Shown piece by piece: positions 45,207 to 54,206 of a stretch of DNA of 64,000 nucleotides (position 1 is its first letter; each line of letters begins with the position of its first letter). Made by a program: the position numbers and the translations under genes. The stretch is taken from assembly GCF_000026145.1 (NCBI RefSeq), contig NC_009445.1, positions 3,348,001-3,412,000 on the forward strand, in the 5' to 3' direction. Source of the stretch: Bradyrhizobium sp. ORS 278. Lineage in GTDB: Bacteria; Pseudomonadota; Alphaproteobacteria; Rhizobiales; Xanthobacteraceae. The notes beneath the pieces were generated by a model, which worked only from the letters and a program-made list of their open reading frames with translations, was not told where the DNA came from and did not search any database.

Positions 45207-45845
45207 TTACTTCCGCGCCGCTTTTCGTGCGTCGGCGATGGCCTGCTTGAAGGCCTGCGCGTTGGGAGCTCCGGGTACGCGGAAGCGGCCGATGATGAAG
45301 GCCGGGGTGCCCTGGAAGCCCAGGCCCATGGCCTGCTCGTGGTTGCGGGCGAGGACGGCATCGATCTCGCTGCCTTTGGCGGCCAGATCGGCCTTGGCGC
45401 GCGCGAGGTCGATCCCGGCGGCCGAAAGCGCGGCGTCGGCGTTTGCCTCCGAGAGCTTGTCCTTGAGCGAGATCAGCGCCTCGTGGGCTTCGGCGAACTT
45501 GTCCTGGTACTTCGCCGCCAATGTCATGCGTGCGGCGTAGATCGAGGGGCCGCCGAAGATCGGCCAGTCCTTGAAGATCAGGCGGACGTGACCGTCGTCG
45601 CGAACCACCTTGGCGAGCTCCGGGCTGATCTTGCGGCAATACGGACATTGATAGTCGAAATACTCGACGATCGTGATGTCGCCATCGGCGTTGCCGAGGA
45701 CGGGAATAGCGGGATCGCGCAAGATGCGCGCCTCCCTCAGAATGTCGCCGTCGTCATCCTCGGCGCGGGCCTGGAACGGCAGCATGGCAGCCGTGAGCAG
45801 CAGCAGCGTCGCGAGCGATGCGGCAAAGGTCTTCCTGGTCATCAT
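45207..45845 (-). CDS. DsbA-family periplasmic thiol oxidoreductase
   Basis: A 212-residue protein with signal peptide (MMTRKTFAASLATLLLLTAA, cut near ARA) and the DsbA/Com1-type active site DYQCPYCRKISPE, cis-Pro in FQGTPAFIIG. The ATG overlaps the stop of the ScsB/DsbD-like gene, so the pair is coupled; DsbD-type proteins usually keep such partners reduced, which makes this more likely a reductase/isomerase than an oxidase. Confidence 0.85.
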   Translation of the reverse strand: MMTRKTFAASLATLLLLTAAMLPFQARAEDDDGDILREARILRDPAIPVLGNADGDITIVEYFDYQCPYCRKISPELAKVVRDDGHVRLIFKDWPIFGGPSIYAARMTLAAKYQDKFAEAHEALISLKDKLSEANADAALSAAGIDLARAKADLAAKGSEIDAVLARNHEQAMGLGFQGTPAFIIGRFRVPGAPNAQAFKQAIADARKAARK

Positions 45846-47938
45846 GTCTTGTCGGTCTCCTTTGGCGGGATGGTCGATGCGGTGTCGATGGCGTCGAGCA
45901 CGATCTGCGGTGTGAGCAGTTCGGGCAGCACGATGCCGGCGGGCGCGCCGGGGCCGAACACGACGTTGAACGGCAGGCCGTAGCGGCCGAAGGATTGCAG
46001 GTACGCTGCGATCGTATCGTCGTGCGAGGTCCAGTCCGCCCTGACGGTGACGACCGACGTGAGACGGCTTCGCACGGCGGTGCTGTCGATCACGAGCTTC
46101 TCATTGACCTTGCAGGTCACGCACCAACTGGCGCCGATGTCGACGAACACAGTATGGCCGGCGCTGACCTGGGTCGCGATGTCTGTCGGCACCAGCGGCC
46201 GCCATGCAATTCCGTCCGACCGTCCGGGGCCATCCGAGTGCCGGATCGCAGTGGCGGCGGTCAGCACCAGCCCGATCGCGACGATGACGCCCGCGCCGGC
46301 GACCGTTCGCCGCAACGGAAAGCGCAGCATCGTCAGGATCAGCGCGGGCACGAGCAGGACGGCGGCGAGCATGGCCGCGGCTGCAACGCCGCTGATGTCC
46401 GCGAGCACGCGCAGCAGCCATGATGCCGTTGCGATCATCGCGAGCGCCGCAACGGCGCGCAGCGTCAACATCCAGCGGCCCGGCCGAGGAAACAGCGCGG
46501 CCAAGCGCGGCGCCGCTGCGAGGCCCAGATAGGGCGCCGCCATGCCGAGCCCTAGCGCGGTGAACACCAGCAGGATCTGCGGCGCAGCTTGCGACAGCGC
46601 GAACGCCACGGCGGTGCCGACGAACGGCGCCGAGCAGGGCGTCGCGAGCAGCGTCATGACGAAGCCGTTGACGGCGTGGCCCGCCATCGTGTTGCGGCCG
46701 GTGGCGCCGCCGAGGCGGCCGGCGATCCACCAAGGCAGTTGGATCTCGAACAGGCCGAGCAGGTTGGCGCCGAACGCGGCGAGCACGACGATCATCGCTA
46801 TGAGGAAAGCCGGCTGCTGGAACTGCAGTCCCCAGCCGACTTCCGCGCCCGCGGCCTTGAGGCTTGAGAGGACGAGGGCGAGGGTCACGAATGAGGCGAT
46901 GATGCCGGCGGCCGTCGCCAGGAAGGCCGGACGCCGTGACGGCGCGCGGGCCGGATCGTGATCCACCAGGGAGACGAGCTTCAGCGACAGCACCGGGAAC
47001 ACGCAGGGCATGAAGTTGAGGATGAATCCGCCGAGCAGCGCCACGCCGAGGATGGTCCAGATCGATGCCGCAGCGGCGTGCGGCCTTATCGTTGCCGACG
47101 TGGCGGCGACAGTATGAGCGTCCACGGGGAGCGTGGCTTCGATCGCTCTGTCACCATCGACCAGCGTGACCCGCAGACGTTCTCCAGCCGCAGCCTGATC
47201 GAGGCCCTGCAACGGCACATGGATCGTGACGGCACCATCCGAGCTGTTGCTAACCTGGGCGCGACCGCCGGACACCGCCTCACTGCCGTCGACGAAGACG
47301 TCGGGCGCGCGCAGCGGCGGCGTCGCCAGGGCCTCGAGACGCAGCTGCGGTTTGGGTTGGCGTTCGATGCGCAGCGCGGTGACGGAGAGGCCGGGTGCGG
47401 TCTCGCGCGGCACGCTCTGCCGCCATTCCTCGATCAGCGCCTGATCGTTCGGCTGATGTGAGGCCGCCGGGATGTCGGCCTCGAGCTGTGTCTCCTGTTG
47501 GGTGCAGATAATCGAGCAGACGAACAGGACCGCCTTCAGCTTGAGATACGCCGGCGCTGCTCCATCCTGCAGCCGCACCCGCAATGGAAACAGCACGTGC
47601 TCGTCATAGCCGAACGTGTCGATGTCCTGCTCGCTGAAGCGGCGCGGCGCCGGCCATTCGACCGTGACATCAGCGACATTGGCGGATCCGGCCCAGTCGA
47701 ACTCGGGTGGCGCACCCGCGTCGCCGGCCGAGCGCCAATAGGTGTGCCAGCCGGCGCCGAGCCTGACGTCGAGGCCAGCCCAGGCCGTCGTCACGCCGCT
47801 GTCGGTGCGTGCGACGTGGCCGACCAGCAGGCGCGTGGCGAGGTTCGGCTGAGGCCGCGACGCGGCGCTCGCGGCCGTCGTCGCAACAAGGAGCGCGCCC
47901 AGCAGCAGGCCGAGCCAGCGAGGATGGCGGATGGACAT
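45842..47938 (-). CDS. ScsB/DsbD-like transmembrane disulfide reductase
   Basis: A 698-residue protein: signal peptide (MSIRHPRWLGLLLGALLVAT), an N-terminal periplasmic domain with the Cys pair VCSIICTQ, a central eight-helix domain with NFMPCVFPVLSLK and LLATPCSAPFVG, and a C-terminal periplasmic thioredoxin domain with GASWCVTCK. This is the ScsB variant of DsbD, associated with copper or oxidative-stress tolerance in other bacteria. It passes cytoplasmic electrons to periplasmic thiol proteins, presumably including the DsbA-like protein encoded next to it. Confidence 0.85.
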   Translation of the reverse strand: MSIRHPRWLGLLLGALLVATTAASAASRPQPNLATRLLVGHVARTDSGVTTAWAGLDVRLGAGWHTYWRSAGDAGAPPEFDWAGSANVADVTVEWPAPRRFSEQDIDTFGYDEHVLFPLRVRLQDGAAPAYLKLKAVLFVCSIICTQQETQLEADIPAASHQPNDQALIEEWRQSVPRETAPGLSVTALRIERQPKPQLRLEALATPPLRAPDVFVDGSEAVSGGRAQVSNSSDGAVTIHVPLQGLDQAAAGERLRVTLVDGDRAIEATLPVDAHTVAATSATIRPHAAAASIWTILGVALLGGFILNFMPCVFPVLSLKLVSLVDHDPARAPSRRPAFLATAAGIIASFVTLALVLSSLKAAGAEVGWGLQFQQPAFLIAMIVVLAAFGANLLGLFEIQLPWWIAGRLGGATGRNTMAGHAVNGFVMTLLATPCSAPFVGTAVAFALSQAAPQILLVFTALGLGMAAPYLGLAAAPRLAALFPRPGRWMLTLRAVAALAMIATASWLLRVLADISGVAAAAMLAAVLLVPALILTMLRFPLRRTVAGAGVIVAIGLVLTAATAIRHSDGPGRSDGIAWRPLVPTDIATQVSAGHTVFVDIGASWCVTCKVNEKLVIDSTAVRSRLTSVVTVRADWTSHDDTIAAYLQSFGRYGLPFNVVFGPGAPAGIVLPELLTPQIVLDAIDTASTIPPKETDKT

Positions 47939-48104
47939 GATGATCTCCCTGCGCGGTCAGCGCATGTCTCAAGCGGTCGTGCCGCGCGGTTCGACGCAAG
48001 GCGGCCGAACAACGGGGCCGCGGTGCTCGATCCGTTCGATGCGCGATCGATGATGGAATTTCGTTCGCTCTAGCCGCAGCGTTACGCCGCGCGCGAAACG
48101 ATGA

Positions 48105-48482
48105 TCAGGAGCGGCGACAGGGAGGACGGTAGGGCGAGGACGCGTGGCATTGCGTCGTCAGCGCCTCATGCCGGGGATGCCACGACAGCGTCCGGGCGTC
48201 GGCCATCGGCTGCGCCATTGGGCTGTCATCCGCGGGAAGGGCGGTGAGGCTCGCCGCGGCGAAGGGACAGAGATTGATAGTGCCGGGGAGCACGGCCTTC
48301 CTGCATGGCTTCGGCGCAGATGTCGTCGTCGACGACAATTGCTGCACGTGAACGCCGTCGGCGGTTGCCGCCGTTGCGGTATCGAGCGTGCCGAGCAGCT
48401 GAACCAGGCTCACGGCGACCGCGACCAGCGCCGCCACGAGGCGGCGGGTCAGCACGGGCACCTTGAAACCAGATCGCCTCAT
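48105..48482 (-). CDS. Hypothetical small secreted protein
   Basis: A 125-residue protein with a signal peptide (residues 1-40, hydrophobic LVAALVAVAVSLVQLLG) followed by a short mature part with Cys at APKPCRK, NLCPF, TQCHAS and PPCRRS. No family recognised; the layout resembles small periplasmic proteins in metal or thiol loci. ATG 48482 is preceded by GAAGAGAG; ATG 48536 is possible. Same strand as and between the persulfide dioxygenase and ScsB-like genes. Confidence 0.45.
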   Translation of the reverse strand: MRRSGFKVPVLTRRLVAALVAVAVSLVQLLGTLDTATAATADGVHVQQLSSTTTSAPKPCRKAVLPGTINLCPFAAASLTALPADDSPMAQPMADARTLSWHPRHEALTTQCHASSPYRPPCRRS

Positions 48483-48590
48483 CTCGGCTCTCTTCTTCAC
48501 CGCAGACAGGTCGCGCGGAGCGCTCGTCTTTGGCAACTGACATCTTCGTGACGCTGTGATCTGGCAACCAAGATGCTGCCGGCGTCATCG

Positions 48591-49478
48591 TCACAGCACG
48601 TTGATCGGCACCTTGAGAAAGGTCTTTCCGCTGTCGTCGGCGGGCGGAAGATGTCCAGCGCGGATGTTCACCTGCAGCGAGGGAATGATCAGCCGCGGCA
48701 TGCCCAGCATCTTGTCGCGGGACTCGCGCAGCGCAACGAACGCGTCCTCGGTCATGCCGTCGCGGACGTGAATGTTGTGAAGGCGTTCGTCGCCGACGGT
48801 CGTCTCCCAGCGCACCTCACGGCCATCAGGGCCGTAATCGTGACACATGAACAGCCGGGTCTCGCGCGGCAGCGTCTCGAGGATCCGGCGGATCGACCGA
48901 AACAGCGTGCGCGCATCGCCGCCGGGAAAATCCGCCCGCGCCGTGCCGCCGTCGGGCATGAACAGGGTGTCGCCAACAAACGCCGCATCGCCCATCACAT
49001 GCGTTGCGCAGGCCGGCGTGTGGCCGGGCGTGTGCATCGTGAAGGCGGTCATCTGCCCGACCTTATAGGTGTCGCCGTCCTTGAACAGCCGGTCGAACTG
49101 GCTGCCGTCGCGGCGAAACTCGGTGCCTTCGTTGAAGACCTTGCCGAATGTCTCCTGCACAGTGAGGATGTGCTCGCCGATGCCGATCTTGCCGCCGAGC
49201 TTGTCCTGGATGTAGGGCGCGGCCGAGAGATGATCGGCATGGGCATGCGTCTCGATCAGCCATTCCGGCCGCAGATCGTTCATCCTGACATAGTCGATCA
49301 GCGTGTCTGCGGAGCGGGTGCCGAGGCGGCCGGCCGCATAGTCGATGTCGAGGACGGGATCGATGATCGCACAGGACGGCGATGACGGATCCTTCACCAC
49401 ATAGCTGATCGTGCTGGTGTCCGGATCGAAGAAGCCGGCCACCTTGGGCCGCACACGGAGATCGCTCGGATAGGACAT
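48591..49478 (-). CDS. MBL-fold persulfide dioxygenase (Blh/ETHE1-like)
   Basis: A 295-residue metallo-beta-lactamase-fold protein. Metal ligands appear in ETHAHADHLSA, the HTPGHTPACAT loop and VGDTLFMPDGGTARADFPGG, the last being the signature of Blh-type persulfide dioxygenases. It oxidises glutathione persulfide to sulfite in the cytoplasm and protects against excess sulfide. In other bacteria the blh gene is controlled by BigR. It is the last gene of the leftward RND/Crp/DUF2892 run. Confidence 0.88.
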   Translation of the reverse strand: MSYPSDLRVRPKVAGFFDPDTSTISYVVKDPSSPSCAIIDPVLDIDYAAGRLGTRSADTLIDYVRMNDLRPEWLIETHAHADHLSAAPYIQDKLGGKIGIGEHILTVQETFGKVFNEGTEFRRDGSQFDRLFKDGDTYKVGQMTAFTMHTPGHTPACATHVMGDAAFVGDTLFMPDGGTARADFPGGDARTLFRSIRRILETLPRETRLFMCHDYGPDGREVRWETTVGDERLHNIHVRDGMTEDAFVALRESRDKMLGMPRLIIPSLQVNIRAGHLPPADDSGKTFLKVPINVL

Positions 49479-49502
49479 GGCTGCTGCTCCACGATGAAGC
49501 TC

Positions 49503-49523
49503 CGGGGCGGCATCGCCGCCCCG
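49503..49523 (-). terminator. Intercistronic stem-loop
   Basis: cggggcggc-atc-gccgccccg, nine perfect GC-rich pairs with a 3-base loop, between the DUF2892 gene and the persulfide dioxygenase gene. No U tract on either strand, so it is more likely a processing or attenuation structure than a full terminator. Confidence 0.45.
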
Positions 49524-49546
49524 TGCCCTCTGTCATTCTGCCGGGT

Positions 49547-49750
49547 CTAAGACGTCGGGCTCGACTTCGTCCCGCAGGTGTTGATGCCGAGCAAAGCGTA
49601 GGGCGGACACCAGCCGACCAGCGCGGTGCCGAGCGGGATCAGACCGAGCAGACCCCACATCGTCTTCGGTCCGACGAACACGAGACTGAGAACCGCCAGT
49701 CCAACGATGATCCTGAGCAGCCGGTCGATATTGCCAACATTCCGCGTCAT
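49547..49750 (-). CDS. DUF2892 (YgaP-type) membrane protein
   Basis: A 67-residue protein with two hydrophobic segments: MTRNVGNIDRLLRIIVGLAV, then GLLGLIPLGTALVGWCPPYALLGINTCG. The WCPPYALLG...C pattern is that of the transmembrane part of YgaP-type rhodaneses. GGGGAG precedes the ATG. Lies between the Crp/Fnr regulator and the persulfide dioxygenase. Confidence 0.8.
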   Translation of the reverse strand: MTRNVGNIDRLLRIIVGLAVLSLVFVGPKTMWGLLGLIPLGTALVGWCPPYALLGINTCGTKSSPTS

Positions 49751-49840
49751 GTGATGCTCCCCTGTAGCGTTGTGATGGAGCAAACGTAGAGCGGCAGGGG
49801 GCGAGGGTCTGTAACTAAGTCACCGAGACCAGACGGCTTT

Positions 49841-50509
49841 CTAGCCGTGCTGGGCCAACCGCGCGAGCGCCGGCCTGTCGGTGATCTCTACGATTCCGCG
49901 AGCCACTCGCAACCAGCCGCGCCTGGCGAATTCGTTGAGCTGGCGGCTGATGACCTCGCGGGCGCTGCCGAGCTCGTTGGCAAGATCCTGGTGGGTGGCG
50001 ACAACCTGATGCTTCGCGCCGGCAAGCTCGAGCAGCTTCTGCGCCAGCCGCACGTCGATCCGTTCGAACGCCACCTCCTCGATGACGCGAAACAGGTTCG
50101 TGACCCGGCGGCTGAACGCCGTGAACACGAACTGGCGAAATTCGCGCGAGGTGGCGATCAACTGGTCGAATAGCGCACGCGGGATTGCCACGGCACGGAT
50201 CGGTGTCTCGGCAATCCCCTCGGCCTGGTATTCCTCATAGCCCATCAGGCACGCGGTGGTCAGGGCGCAGCTCTCACCGGCCTGAACGCGGTAGAGCACG
50301 ATCTCGCGTCCGGACTCCGACGTCTGCTGAACACGAATGGTTCCTGCCAGCAGCAGCAGGAACGATTCCGGCGCTTGGCCGGGCCCAAAGATGCGGCTGC
50401 CCTCGGGAAGCTCCACGATCAGGCTGGCCTGGCGCAGTTGCTTGAAGATCCCTTCCGGCAACTGCTGTAGCGGCGGGAATGTGTCCGTCCAATCTTGCTT
50501 CGATGACAT
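49841..50509 (-). CDS. Crp/Fnr-family transcriptional regulator
   Basis: A 222-residue regulator: cyclic-nucleotide-binding-like domain (about residues 20-130) and C-terminal winged helix with the recognition text HQDLANELGSAREVISRQLN. There is no N-terminal cysteine cluster as in FNR; a single Cys in ESCALTTACLM (two Cys) lies in the sensor part and could be redox active. SAREVISR resembles the FNR/FixK-type recognition helix that reads TTGA-N6-TCAA, and two such boxes occur nearby (55291 and 57489). TTG or GTG starts just upstream are possible; ATG 50509 is taken. Confidence 0.82.
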   Translation of the reverse strand: MSSKQDWTDTFPPLQQLPEGIFKQLRQASLIVELPEGSRIFGPGQAPESFLLLLAGTIRVQQTSESGREIVLYRVQAGESCALTTACLMGYEEYQAEGIAETPIRAVAIPRALFDQLIATSREFRQFVFTAFSRRVTNLFRVIEEVAFERIDVRLAQKLLELAGAKHQVVATHQDLANELGSAREVISRQLNEFARRGWLRVARGIVEITDRPALARLAQHG

Positions 50510-50621
50510 CACCAAATCCGAGCGTTCCAGATCGACTGCAGTCCGATCTGCCTATGGGATCGACGCCGACCATATCTAAAAATGGGCGGCATAGAAGGCA
50601 TCGTCTGCGGCTGATCTCGGC

Positions 50622-50975
50622 TCAGGCGGTTGCCTGCTGCTGGAACTGCTCGAAGGCGCCGATCGCGTCGGCGGCGTACATCAGCGACGGGCCGCCGCCC
50701 ATGTAGATCGCCATGCCGAGCGTCTCCTCGACCTCCTGGCGGCTCGCACCGAGGCGGACCAGCGCCTCGGCATGAAAGCCGATGCAGCCATCGCAACGGA
50801 CGGCGACGCCGATCGCCAGCGCGATCAGCTCCTTGGTCTTCTTGTCGAGCGCGCCGTCTGCGCCGGCAGCCCGCGCCAGCGCGGAGAAACCCTGCATGAC
50901 GTCGGGAATGTCCTTGCGCAAAGTCTTCAGATTGCCGGACAGATCCTTGCAGATATCGCTGTACAGCTTGGTCAT
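50622..50975 (-). CDS. Carboxymuconolactone decarboxylase/AhpD-family protein
   Basis: A 117-residue helical protein with the AhpD-like redox motif AVRCDGCIGFHAEALVR (CxxC followed by His). Members act as peroxidase-linked disulfide reductants or are uncharacterised. It begins 9 bases after the RND permease gene and likely shares its transcript. ATG 50975 is favoured over ATG 50978 by spacing from AGGAG. Confidence 0.82.
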   Translation of the reverse strand: MTKLYSDICKDLSGNLKTLRKDIPDVMQGFSALARAAGADGALDKKTKELIALAIGVAVRCDGCIGFHAEALVRLGASRQEVEETLGMAIYMGGGPSLMYAADAIGAFEQFQQQATA

Positions 50976-50984
50976 CATTGTCTC

Positions 50985-53900
50985 CTACGACGTCTTCGTG
51001 GTAGATTTGGCGGGCTCGCGCAGCGCGATGTAGATCGCGGGGATGACGAGCACGGTGAGCAGGGTGGACGAGGCGAGGCCGAACAGCAGCGAGATCGCCA
51101 GGCCCTGGAAGATCGGGTCGAGCAGGATCGTCGCTGCGCCGATCATGGCGGCGAGCGCCGTCAGCAGGATCGGCTTGAAGCGCACCGCGCCGGCCTCCAG
51201 CACGACGTCGCGCAAGGTCTTGCCCTCACCGCCGCTGTGCCGGATGAAGTCGACCAGCAGGATCGAGTTGCGGACGATGATGCCGGCGAGCGCGATGAAG
51301 CCGATCATCGACGTCGCCGTGAACGGCGCGCCGAGCAGCCAGTGGCCGAGCAGGATGCCGATCAGGGTCAGCGGGATCGGCGTCAGGATCACCAGCGGCA
51401 GGCGGAAGCTCTTGAATTGCGCCACCACCAGCACGTAGATGCCGAGGATGGCCGCGCCGAACGCCGCGCCCATGTCGCGGAAGGTGACATAGGTGATCTC
51501 CCATTCGCCGTCCCACAGCAGGGTCGGACGCTGCTCGTCGGTTGGCTGGCCATGGAAGCCGATCACGGGCTTCGGCAGCTTGCCCCAGTCATGCGCGTCG
51601 ATCCGGTCGGCGACCGCGAGCATGCCGTAGAGCGGCGCCTCGAAGCGACCGGCGAGCTCGGCCATCACCATGTCGGCGAAGCGGCCGTCGCGCCGGAAGA
51701 TCATCGGCGATCCCTCTTCCATGGTGGCCTTCACGACCTGGCCGAGCTCGACCACGGTCTTGCTGCCGGGCAGGGTGTTGGCCGGTACCGGCGTCGATGC
51801 CAGGGCTTGGCTCCAGCTCTTGTCGCTCTTCGGCAACCGCACAGCGATCTCGATCGGATTGCGGTCCTCGCCGCGGTGCGAGTAGCCGACCGAGACGCCG
51901 CCGAACAGCGTCTGGATCGTGTCGTAGACGTCCTTCTGCTCGACGCCGAAGAACTCGAGACTGTCCTGGTCGATTGACAGCCGCAGCCGGGGTCGCCGCT
52001 GACCGATGGAGTCGTCGACGTCAACGATGAAGGGAACGTCGGCGAATACCTTCTTGAGCTCGGTCGTGACGGCGCGCCTGGTCGCCGCATCGGGTCCGTA
52101 GACCTCGGCAAGCAGGGTTGCCAGCACCGGAGGTCCGGGAGGCACCTCGACCACCTTGATGCTGGTGCCCGAGGGCACCGCGACCGCCTTCAGCCGTTGG
52201 CGCAGATCGAGCGCGATGTCATGGCTCGAGCGCTTGCGGTCGCCGCGGGCCGCGAGATTGACCTGCAACTCGCCCAGTTCGGGCCGTTCGCGCAGATAAT
52301 AATGGCGGACGAGGCCGTTGAAGTTGAACGGCGCAGCGGTGCCTGCATAGCTCTGCACCGTCGTGATCTCCGGCAGCTGATGGGTGATGTCGGCGGCCGC
52401 GAACAGCGTCCGCTCGGTATCCTCGAGGCTCGCGCCCTCGGGCAGATCGACCATCACGGCGATTTCCGACTTGTTGTCGAACGGCAGCAGCTTGACCGTG
52501 ACGGACTTGGTCGCGAACAGCGTCATCGACAGCAGGGTGGCGATGCCGACGCCGAGCAGGAAAATCCAGGCCGAGCGTTTGCTGGCGACGATCGGACGCG
52601 CAACGCCGCGATAGATCCGTCCGAGACGGCCTTCGCCGTGCGCGTCATGCCCGCCTGCCGAGGCGGTTGTCGTCTTCGGCGCCAAGCGCAGCATCAACCA
52701 TGGCGCCACCACCATGGCGACGAAGAACGAGAACAGCATCGCCGCCGAGGCGTTGGCCGGGATCGGCGCCATGTACGGCCCCATCAGCCCGGACACGAAC
52801 AGCATGGGGAGCAGGGCGGCGACCACGGTGAGGGTCGCGACGACAGTGGGATTGCCGACCTCGGCCACCGCCTCGATCGTCGCCTGCAGCCGCGGCCGGC
52901 CGTCATGCATGCCCCAGTGTCGGGCGATGTTCTCGACCACCACGATGGCGTCGTCGACCAGGATGCCGATGGAGAAGATGAGGGCAAACAGGCTGACCCG
53001 GTTGATCGTGTAGCCCATCAGGTTGGCCGCGAACATCGTCAGCAGGATCGTGGTCGGAATCACCACGAAGGTGACGACGGCCTCGCGCCAGCCGATCGCG
53101 ATCGCGATCAGTACGACGATGGAGATCGTGGCCAGGCCAAGATGGAACAGCAGCTCGTTGGCCTTCTCGTTGGCGGTCTCGCCATAGTCGCGCGTCACGG
53201 TGACCGAGACGTCGTGCGGGATGAGGCTGGCTTTGAGCCCTTCGAGACGATGCGCGATGTCATGCGACACGGTGACGGCATTGGCGCCGGCGCGCTTGGC
53301 GAGCGCGAGGCTCACCGCAGGGACACGATGCCAGTCGCCCTTATTGCTGCGGGCATCGTCCCACACGCGGTGCTCGGCGAGATTGAGGCCGACGACGACG
53401 GTTGCGACATCGCGGACATAGACTGGGCGGCCGTCACGTGTCGAGATCAGCAGCAGGCCGATATCGGGAATGCCGGCCAGCGTCTGCCCGGCAGCCACAT
53501 TGCGGACGATGCCGCCGTCGCGGACGTCGCCGGCGAGGAACGAACGATTCGCATCCTTCACCTTGCCGACCAGCTGCTGCAGGGTCACTCCGAACAGGGC
53601 CAGCTTCTCCGTATCCGGCTCGACGCGGATCTGCTGGGCGCCGCCGCCGGAGATGTAAGTCAGGCCGATATTGTCGACCTTGGTCAGCTCGGCCCGCAGC
53701 TTATCGGCAAGCTCGTAGAGATCCTTGTCCGACCAGCGCTCGGCGGCTTCCGGCTTCGGCGACAATGTGAGCACGGTGACCGCAACGTCGTTGATGCCAC
53801 GCCCGACGATCAGCGGCTCGGGGATGCCGACCGGGATGCGGTCGAGATTGGCGCGGAGCTTCTCGTGGACGCGCAGGATCGCATCCTCGAACTTGGTACC

Positions 53901-54206
53901 GACCAGGAACCGCGCGGTGACCATGACGCGGTCATCCTCGGTCTGGCTATAGACATGCTCGACGCCGTCGATGGCCTTGACGATCGTCTCGAGCGGCTTG
54001 GTCACGAGCTCGACGCCGTCAGGCGCGCGCAGGCCGTCGGCGTTGACCCGGATGTCGACCATGGGCACGCTGATCTGCGGCTCTTCCTCGCGCGGGATCA
54101 CGACCACGGCGATGAGGCCGACCACGAGCGAGGCGAGCAGGAACAGCGGCGTCAGCGGCGAGGCGATGGTCGCCTGGGCCAGCTTGCCTGAGAGTCCAAG
54201 TTTCAC
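50985..54206 (-). CDS. RND efflux permease
   Basis: A 1073-residue inner-membrane transporter with 12 helices and two large periplasmic loops. Proton-relay aspartates are seen in SIGILVDDAIVVVEN, and motif regions IPREEEPQISVPMVDIRV and IVRNSILLVDFI are typical of the AcrB/hydrophobe-efflux branch. The ATG overlaps the stop of the adaptor gene. No outer-membrane factor gene is nearby, so it would borrow one from elsewhere. Setting inside a sulfur locus suggests export of a sulfur-linked toxic compound, which is inference only. Confidence 0.92.
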   Translation of the reverse strand: MKLGLSGKLAQATIASPLTPLFLLASLVVGLIAVVVIPREEEPQISVPMVDIRVNADGLRAPDGVELVTKPLETIVKAIDGVEHVYSQTEDDRVMVTARFLVGTKFEDAILRVHEKLRANLDRIPVGIPEPLIVGRGINDVAVTVLTLSPKPEAAERWSDKDLYELADKLRAELTKVDNIGLTYISGGGAQQIRVEPDTEKLALFGVTLQQLVGKVKDANRSFLAGDVRDGGIVRNVAAGQTLAGIPDIGLLLISTRDGRPVYVRDVATVVVGLNLAEHRVWDDARSNKGDWHRVPAVSLALAKRAGANAVTVSHDIAHRLEGLKASLIPHDVSVTVTRDYGETANEKANELLFHLGLATISIVVLIAIAIGWREAVVTFVVIPTTILLTMFAANLMGYTINRVSLFALIFSIGILVDDAIVVVENIARHWGMHDGRPRLQATIEAVAEVGNPTVVATLTVVAALLPMLFVSGLMGPYMAPIPANASAAMLFSFFVAMVVAPWLMLRLAPKTTTASAGGHDAHGEGRLGRIYRGVARPIVASKRSAWIFLLGVGIATLLSMTLFATKSVTVKLLPFDNKSEIAVMVDLPEGASLEDTERTLFAAADITHQLPEITTVQSYAGTAAPFNFNGLVRHYYLRERPELGELQVNLAARGDRKRSSHDIALDLRQRLKAVAVPSGTSIKVVEVPPGPPVLATLLAEVYGPDAATRRAVTTELKKVFADVPFIVDVDDSIGQRRPRLRLSIDQDSLEFFGVEQKDVYDTIQTLFGGVSVGYSHRGEDRNPIEIAVRLPKSDKSWSQALASTPVPANTLPGSKTVVELGQVVKATMEEGSPMIFRRDGRFADMVMAELAGRFEAPLYGMLAVADRIDAHDWGKLPKPVIGFHGQPTDEQRPTLLWDGEWEITYVTFRDMGAAFGAAILGIYVLVVAQFKSFRLPLVILTPIPLTLIGILLGHWLLGAPFTATSMIGFIALAGIIVRNSILLVDFIRHSGGEGKTLRDVVLEAGAVRFKPILLTALAAMIGAATILLDPIFQGLAISLLFGLASSTLLTVLVIPAIYIALREPAKSTTKTS

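Noticed and set aside
52197..54191. 664-codon open frame antisense to the RND permease
   Set aside because: Its composition (Arg/Asp/Gln/His rich, no motif) is that of the reverse complement of a GC-rich gene; the RND protein on the other strand has clear family motifs throughout.
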